From NCBI RefSeq assembly GCF_900107125.1, contig NZ_FNOU01000009.1:31043-95042 (forward strand): DNA of 64,000 nucleotides. Reading direction: 5' to 3'. Under the pieces are notes generated by a model. It was given only the letters and a program-made list of their open reading frames with translations. It was not told the origin of the DNA and searched no databases. Numbering within the stretch: position 1 is the stretch's first letter; the number at the start of each line of letters is the position of its first letter. This document shows, piece by piece, positions 61,552 through 64,000 of the stretch. The translations under genes and the position numbers were made by a program. The DNA is from Eubacterium barkeri. GTDB lineage: Bacteria > Bacillota > Clostridia > Eubacteriales > Eubacteriaceae.

Positions 61552-62298
61552 ATGAAAAAAGTAGCAGTCGTTACTGGAGGATCAGAAGGAATTGGCTTTT
61601 CAATCGCGGAAAAATTCATTAAAGAGGGCTTTGCGGTTGTGATTTTAAGCCGGCGAGAAGGGGAAGGAAAAGAAGCTGAACGTAAATTAAATCAAAAAGG
61701 CGAAGCCAAGTGGATAAAGGCGAGCGTTGACAATGAAGAAGATTGCCAGAACGTCGCAACAATCATTAAGGAAACCTATGGTGCAGTGGATGTTTTGGTC
61801 AATAATGCCGGCGTGACCGGTACCCGTGTCGACTTTTTCGATTTAGATATGAAGGAAGTCGCAAAGACCATTAATATCAATGTGTTGGGGACGATTCAGA
61901 TGATGAAATACATCGCACCGTTGATGACAGAACGCAAGGGCGTGATTGTCAATATCGGGTCCCTATGCGGGTATCTGGTCAATACGGAATCCATTGCATA
62001 TCACGCATCGAAGGGGGCAGTACGCCTGGTCACCCAAACCGCAGCGAAGGAACTGGCTCAATATGGCATCCGTGTGGTCTCTGTTGCGCCGGCCTGGGTC
62101 GCTACCCAGATGTGCCAATCTGTGCTGGATGCTGATCCGGAGGCCGAAGAACACGGCAAATCCCTGCATATGATGCATAAGATTCTGACACCGGCGCAGA
62201 TTGCCGGGGTGGTTTATCTGGCCACGACGGAAGATGCATCTGCCATTAATGGGACCACCATTATGGCGGATGATGGCTATACCGCCTTCAAGCTATAG
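61552..62298 (+). CDS. Short-chain dehydrogenase/reductase
   Basis: 248-residue SDR: cofactor loop TGGSEGIG (8-15), NNAG, active-site Ser in IGSLCGY and YxxxK in YHASK. The usual C-terminal VDGG reads ADDGYTAF. Start behind AAAGGGAATATT. Part of the ADH-ALDH operon (60-base gap) and followed after eight bases by the membrane protein gene. Probably acts on a hydroxy or keto intermediate of the same pathway. Confidence 0.92.
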   Translation: MKKVAVVTGGSEGIGFSIAEKFIKEGFAVVILSRREGEGKEAERKLNQKGEAKWIKASVDNEEDCQNVATIIKETYGAVDVLVNNAGVTGTRVDFFDLDMKEVAKTININVLGTIQMMKYIAPLMTERKGVIVNIGSLCGYLVNTESIAYHASKGAVRLVTQTAAKELAQYGIRVVSVAPAWVATQMCQSVLDADPEAEEHGKSLHMMHKILTPAQIAGVVYLATTEDASAINGTTIMADDGYTAFKL

Positions 62299-62306
62299 GT
62301 GGCGCG

Positions 62307-63407
62307 ATGAGTCCGTTAATTACGATTTTCTTAGCCTTTTGTGTTGGAGTAATCGGGTCAGCCCTCGGGGCTTTCCCGAATATCATCCTTTGTGCATTAG
62401 TTGTTCTTGTCGGGGCAGCTGCCAATATCTGCGGTTCCGATTTTAACTGGGTGGCCGATGTTGGTTTTGGCTTCTTCTTAGGACCACACATTTGTTTCGC
62501 ACCTGCCTGCTGTGCAGCAGCCTACGCCAAAATGCGGGGCTATCTCCCTGACAGCAAGGATATTGTCACGCCGTTGGCTTCTCTGAAACGGGTGGATGTC
62601 CTGGTGGTTGGTGGTGTGTTCGCCATCCTTGGCTGGTATATCAATGTCTTCCTGTCCACCTTCTTTGCTGGTGGCCTGGACACGGTTGCCATGACGGTCT
62701 TCATCATCTCCCTGCTCGGCCGTGTGCTGTTTGCCCGTAAGGGTCTGAAAGAAGGACTTTTGGGTGCAGTGCCAGAAGGTGGCCGCCGTTATTCCGTCGC
62801 CGATGTTAAAGAAGATGTCTGGGTCCCCTATCAGACCATTTCTGGTGGCGTACAATTATTATTAACGGGGATGGTATTTGGTGGTATTGCTGCTTACTTC
62901 GTGTATTTGATGTGCAGCTTGGCTGGAACAACCGGAAATACGGCATTGATCGATGCGTCCATCTTCCCCGTGTGGTGTGTGGCTGTGGTTGCATTCTTCA
63001 CCTATTTGTCCGGCTGTCCGATTCCCATCTTCCATCATATTGGATTTGTGGCAGCCTATATGGCCCGGGTCATCTTCCTAAATGGCGGCTCATTAGAAGC
63101 CTGTCTGGTTTGGGGGATTGCCTTCGGTATCCTCTCCGCCTTCCTGGGCGATTACCTCTCCAAAACCTTCATGGTTTATGGCGAAGGATTTGTGGATCCA
63201 CCGACCATGGCTATTGCCACAGGATCCATCATCGTCTTTTCCGTTATACCGCTCTTAGGTGCCCATGAAACCAGTTCCCCATTGTTCTGGTCGCTGCCCA
63301 TCGTACTCATCATCCTGGAAGTCGCCTTAGGCGTATACAAGACGATGAAATACAACAAATGGAAAAGCAGCCAGAGTCAAATAGAAGAAAATATGGAAAC
63401 TGCATAG
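62307..63407 (+). CDS. Polytopic membrane protein, putative transporter
   Basis: 366 residues with about ten predicted helices, several small-residue-rich (FLAFCVGVIGSALGAFPNIIL, FGILSAFLGDYLSK), and many cysteines in the first third (FAPACCAAAYAKM). Ribosome site ATAGGTGG overlaps the SDR stop; start ATG 62307. I do not recognise the family. As last gene of the dehydrogenase operon it is a good candidate for the substrate importer. A terminator follows. Confidence 0.78.
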   Translation: MSPLITIFLAFCVGVIGSALGAFPNIILCALVVLVGAAANICGSDFNWVADVGFGFFLGPHICFAPACCAAAYAKMRGYLPDSKDIVTPLASLKRVDVLVVGGVFAILGWYINVFLSTFFAGGLDTVAMTVFIISLLGRVLFARKGLKEGLLGAVPEGGRRYSVADVKEDVWVPYQTISGGVQLLLTGMVFGGIAAYFVYLMCSLAGTTGNTALIDASIFPVWCVAVVAFFTYLSGCPIPIFHHIGFVAAYMARVIFLNGGSLEACLVWGIAFGILSAFLGDYLSKTFMVYGEGFVDPPTMAIATGSIIVFSVIPLLGAHETSSPLFWSLPIVLIILEVALGVYKTMKYNKWKSSQSQIEENMETA

Positions 63408-63439
63408 AAGATTATAAATCAGAAGTAAAATAAAGTTAT

Positions 63440-63477
63440 AAAAAAGGTTGCCTGCCATAATGCAGGTAACCTTTTTT
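63440..63477. terminator. Terminator after the dehydrogenase operon
   Basis: AAAAAGGTTGCCTGC / GCAGGTAACCTTTTTT, a 14-bp stem with one mismatch and a six-base loop, T run on the plus strand; also ahead of the convergent gene end at 63517. Confidence 0.9.
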
Positions 63478-63516
63478 ACGTAAGGGATTATTGCTCTGTA
63501 GTGTAGGATGATATAC

Positions 63517-64000
63517 TTAAATTATATGTGGCGCTTTTAGATACGTATCAATAGCCGCAGCCGCTTCCTTCCCAGCCCCCATGGCCAGGATGACGGTGGC
63601 GGCGCCGGAGACGGCGTCTCCGCCGGCGTAGATGCCTTCCCGGCTGGTTTTTCCGGTGCCTTCTTCGGCGACGATGCACTGCCAGCGGTTAATCTCTAAG
63701 CCCTCGGTGGTGCTGGAGATTAAGGGATTGGGGGAGGTCCCCAGGCTCATGATGACGGTGTCGACGTCGATGTCGTACTCGCTGCAGGGGATTTCCACGG
63801 GGCGGCGTCGGCCGGAGTCGTCGGGTTCCCCCAGTTCCATTTTTACGCAGCGCAGGCCGGTGACCCAGCCGTCTTCACCTACTAATATTTCCTTGGGGTT
63901 GGTGAGGAGGTGGAATTCGATGCCTTCTTCTTTGGCGTGGTGGACTTCTTCGACCCGGGCGGGAAGTTCGACTTCACTCCGGCGGTAGACGATGGTGGTG
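63517..64000 (-). CDS. Glutamate synthase small-subunit-like NADPH oxidoreductase, C-terminal part
   Basis: The 5' end lies beyond the window. The frame runs from base 63999 leftward: TTIVYRRSEVELPARVEEVHHAKEEG..., then VDTVIMSLGTSPNPL and GIYAGGDAVSGAATVILAMGAGKEAA. These are the NADPH- and FAD-binding motifs of GltD / NfnB / sulfide dehydrogenase-type flavoproteins. YRRS...PAR is the usual NADPH-site region. About 160 residues visible; which member cannot be decided without the N-terminal cysteine clusters. Confidence 0.9.
   Translation of the reverse strand, partial: TTIVYRRSEVELPARVEEVHHAKEEGIEFHLLTNPKEILVGEDGWVTGLRCVKMELGEPDDSGRRRPVEIPCSEYDIDVDTVIMSLGTSPNPLISSTTEGLEINRWQCIVAEEGTGKTSREGIYAGGDAVSGAATVILAMGAGKEAAAAIDTYLKAPHII

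Overview
The window is chromosomal DNA from a low-to-mid G+C Gram-positive anaerobe, most likely a member of Clostridia (Eubacteriales); the species cannot be named from sequence alone. Supporting signs are strong AGGAGG-type ribosome binding sites, a T-box leader, a perfect CIRCE element, a DnaD/DnaI primosome pair, the walJ-htrA order, rubredoxins, a radical SAM enzyme of the AmmeMemoRadiSam type, iron alcohol dehydrogenase and an L-lactate dehydrogenase. No rRNA, CRISPR array, transposase or prophage was seen. One tRNA (Gln, anticodon CUG) is present.

Layout. 0-6 kb: the 3' end of gyrA, rpe, ogt, a UbiB-type kinase with a small helical protein, and a Tet(M)-like ribosomal protection GTPase behind a promoter and a hairpin leader. 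6-14.7 kb: tRNA-Gln, dnaI and dnaD leftward; murA, a polysaccharide deacetylase, walJ and htrA rightward; then a GntR-controlled ABC exporter. 14.8-16.7 kb: an odd small locus with two Arg/Glu-rich proteins sharing the start MSSKES, a short glycosyltransferase, a Pho-box-like promoter and a structured leader or small RNA. 16.7-25.3 kb: mtnN, pdxS-pdxT, two rubredoxins, sbcD-sbcC and an FMN reductase. 25.3-34.9 kb: a T-box-controlled TrpXYZ-type ABC transporter, a lipoprotein, a methyltransferase, a 5'-nucleotidase-like enzyme, an EamA permease, amrS and a HAD phosphatase.

34.9-42 kb: the remains of an ABC-F resistance gene with promoter and leader still readable, then a G+C-rich hydantoinase/DUF917 pair with a PucR-type regulator, a diguanylate cyclase and ldh. 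42.2-51 kb: three consecutive hybrid histidine kinases (773, 582 and about 1543 aa), with no HPt protein or DNA-binding partner in the window; two share sensory modules with the nearby diguanylate cyclase. 51-56.5 kb: a zinc-ribbon protein, htpG under CIRCE, a frameshifted LysE exporter with its LysR regulator, and a nitroreductase. 56.6-63.4 kb: a more A+T-rich cassette with a Crp/Fnr regulator, a PucR/CdaR-like regulator, iron alcohol dehydrogenase, aldehyde dehydrogenase, an SDR and an unrecognised membrane protein, reading as an inducible alcohol-oxidation operon. The window ends inside a glutamate synthase small-subunit-like gene.

A family of non-coding repeats with terminal inverted repeats occurs three times (3.9, 16.5 and 32.7 kb). 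One copy carries an extra segment of about 90 bp folding into two hairpins. Start codons were chosen by eye from ribosome binding sites and family N-termini, and no database search was possible.
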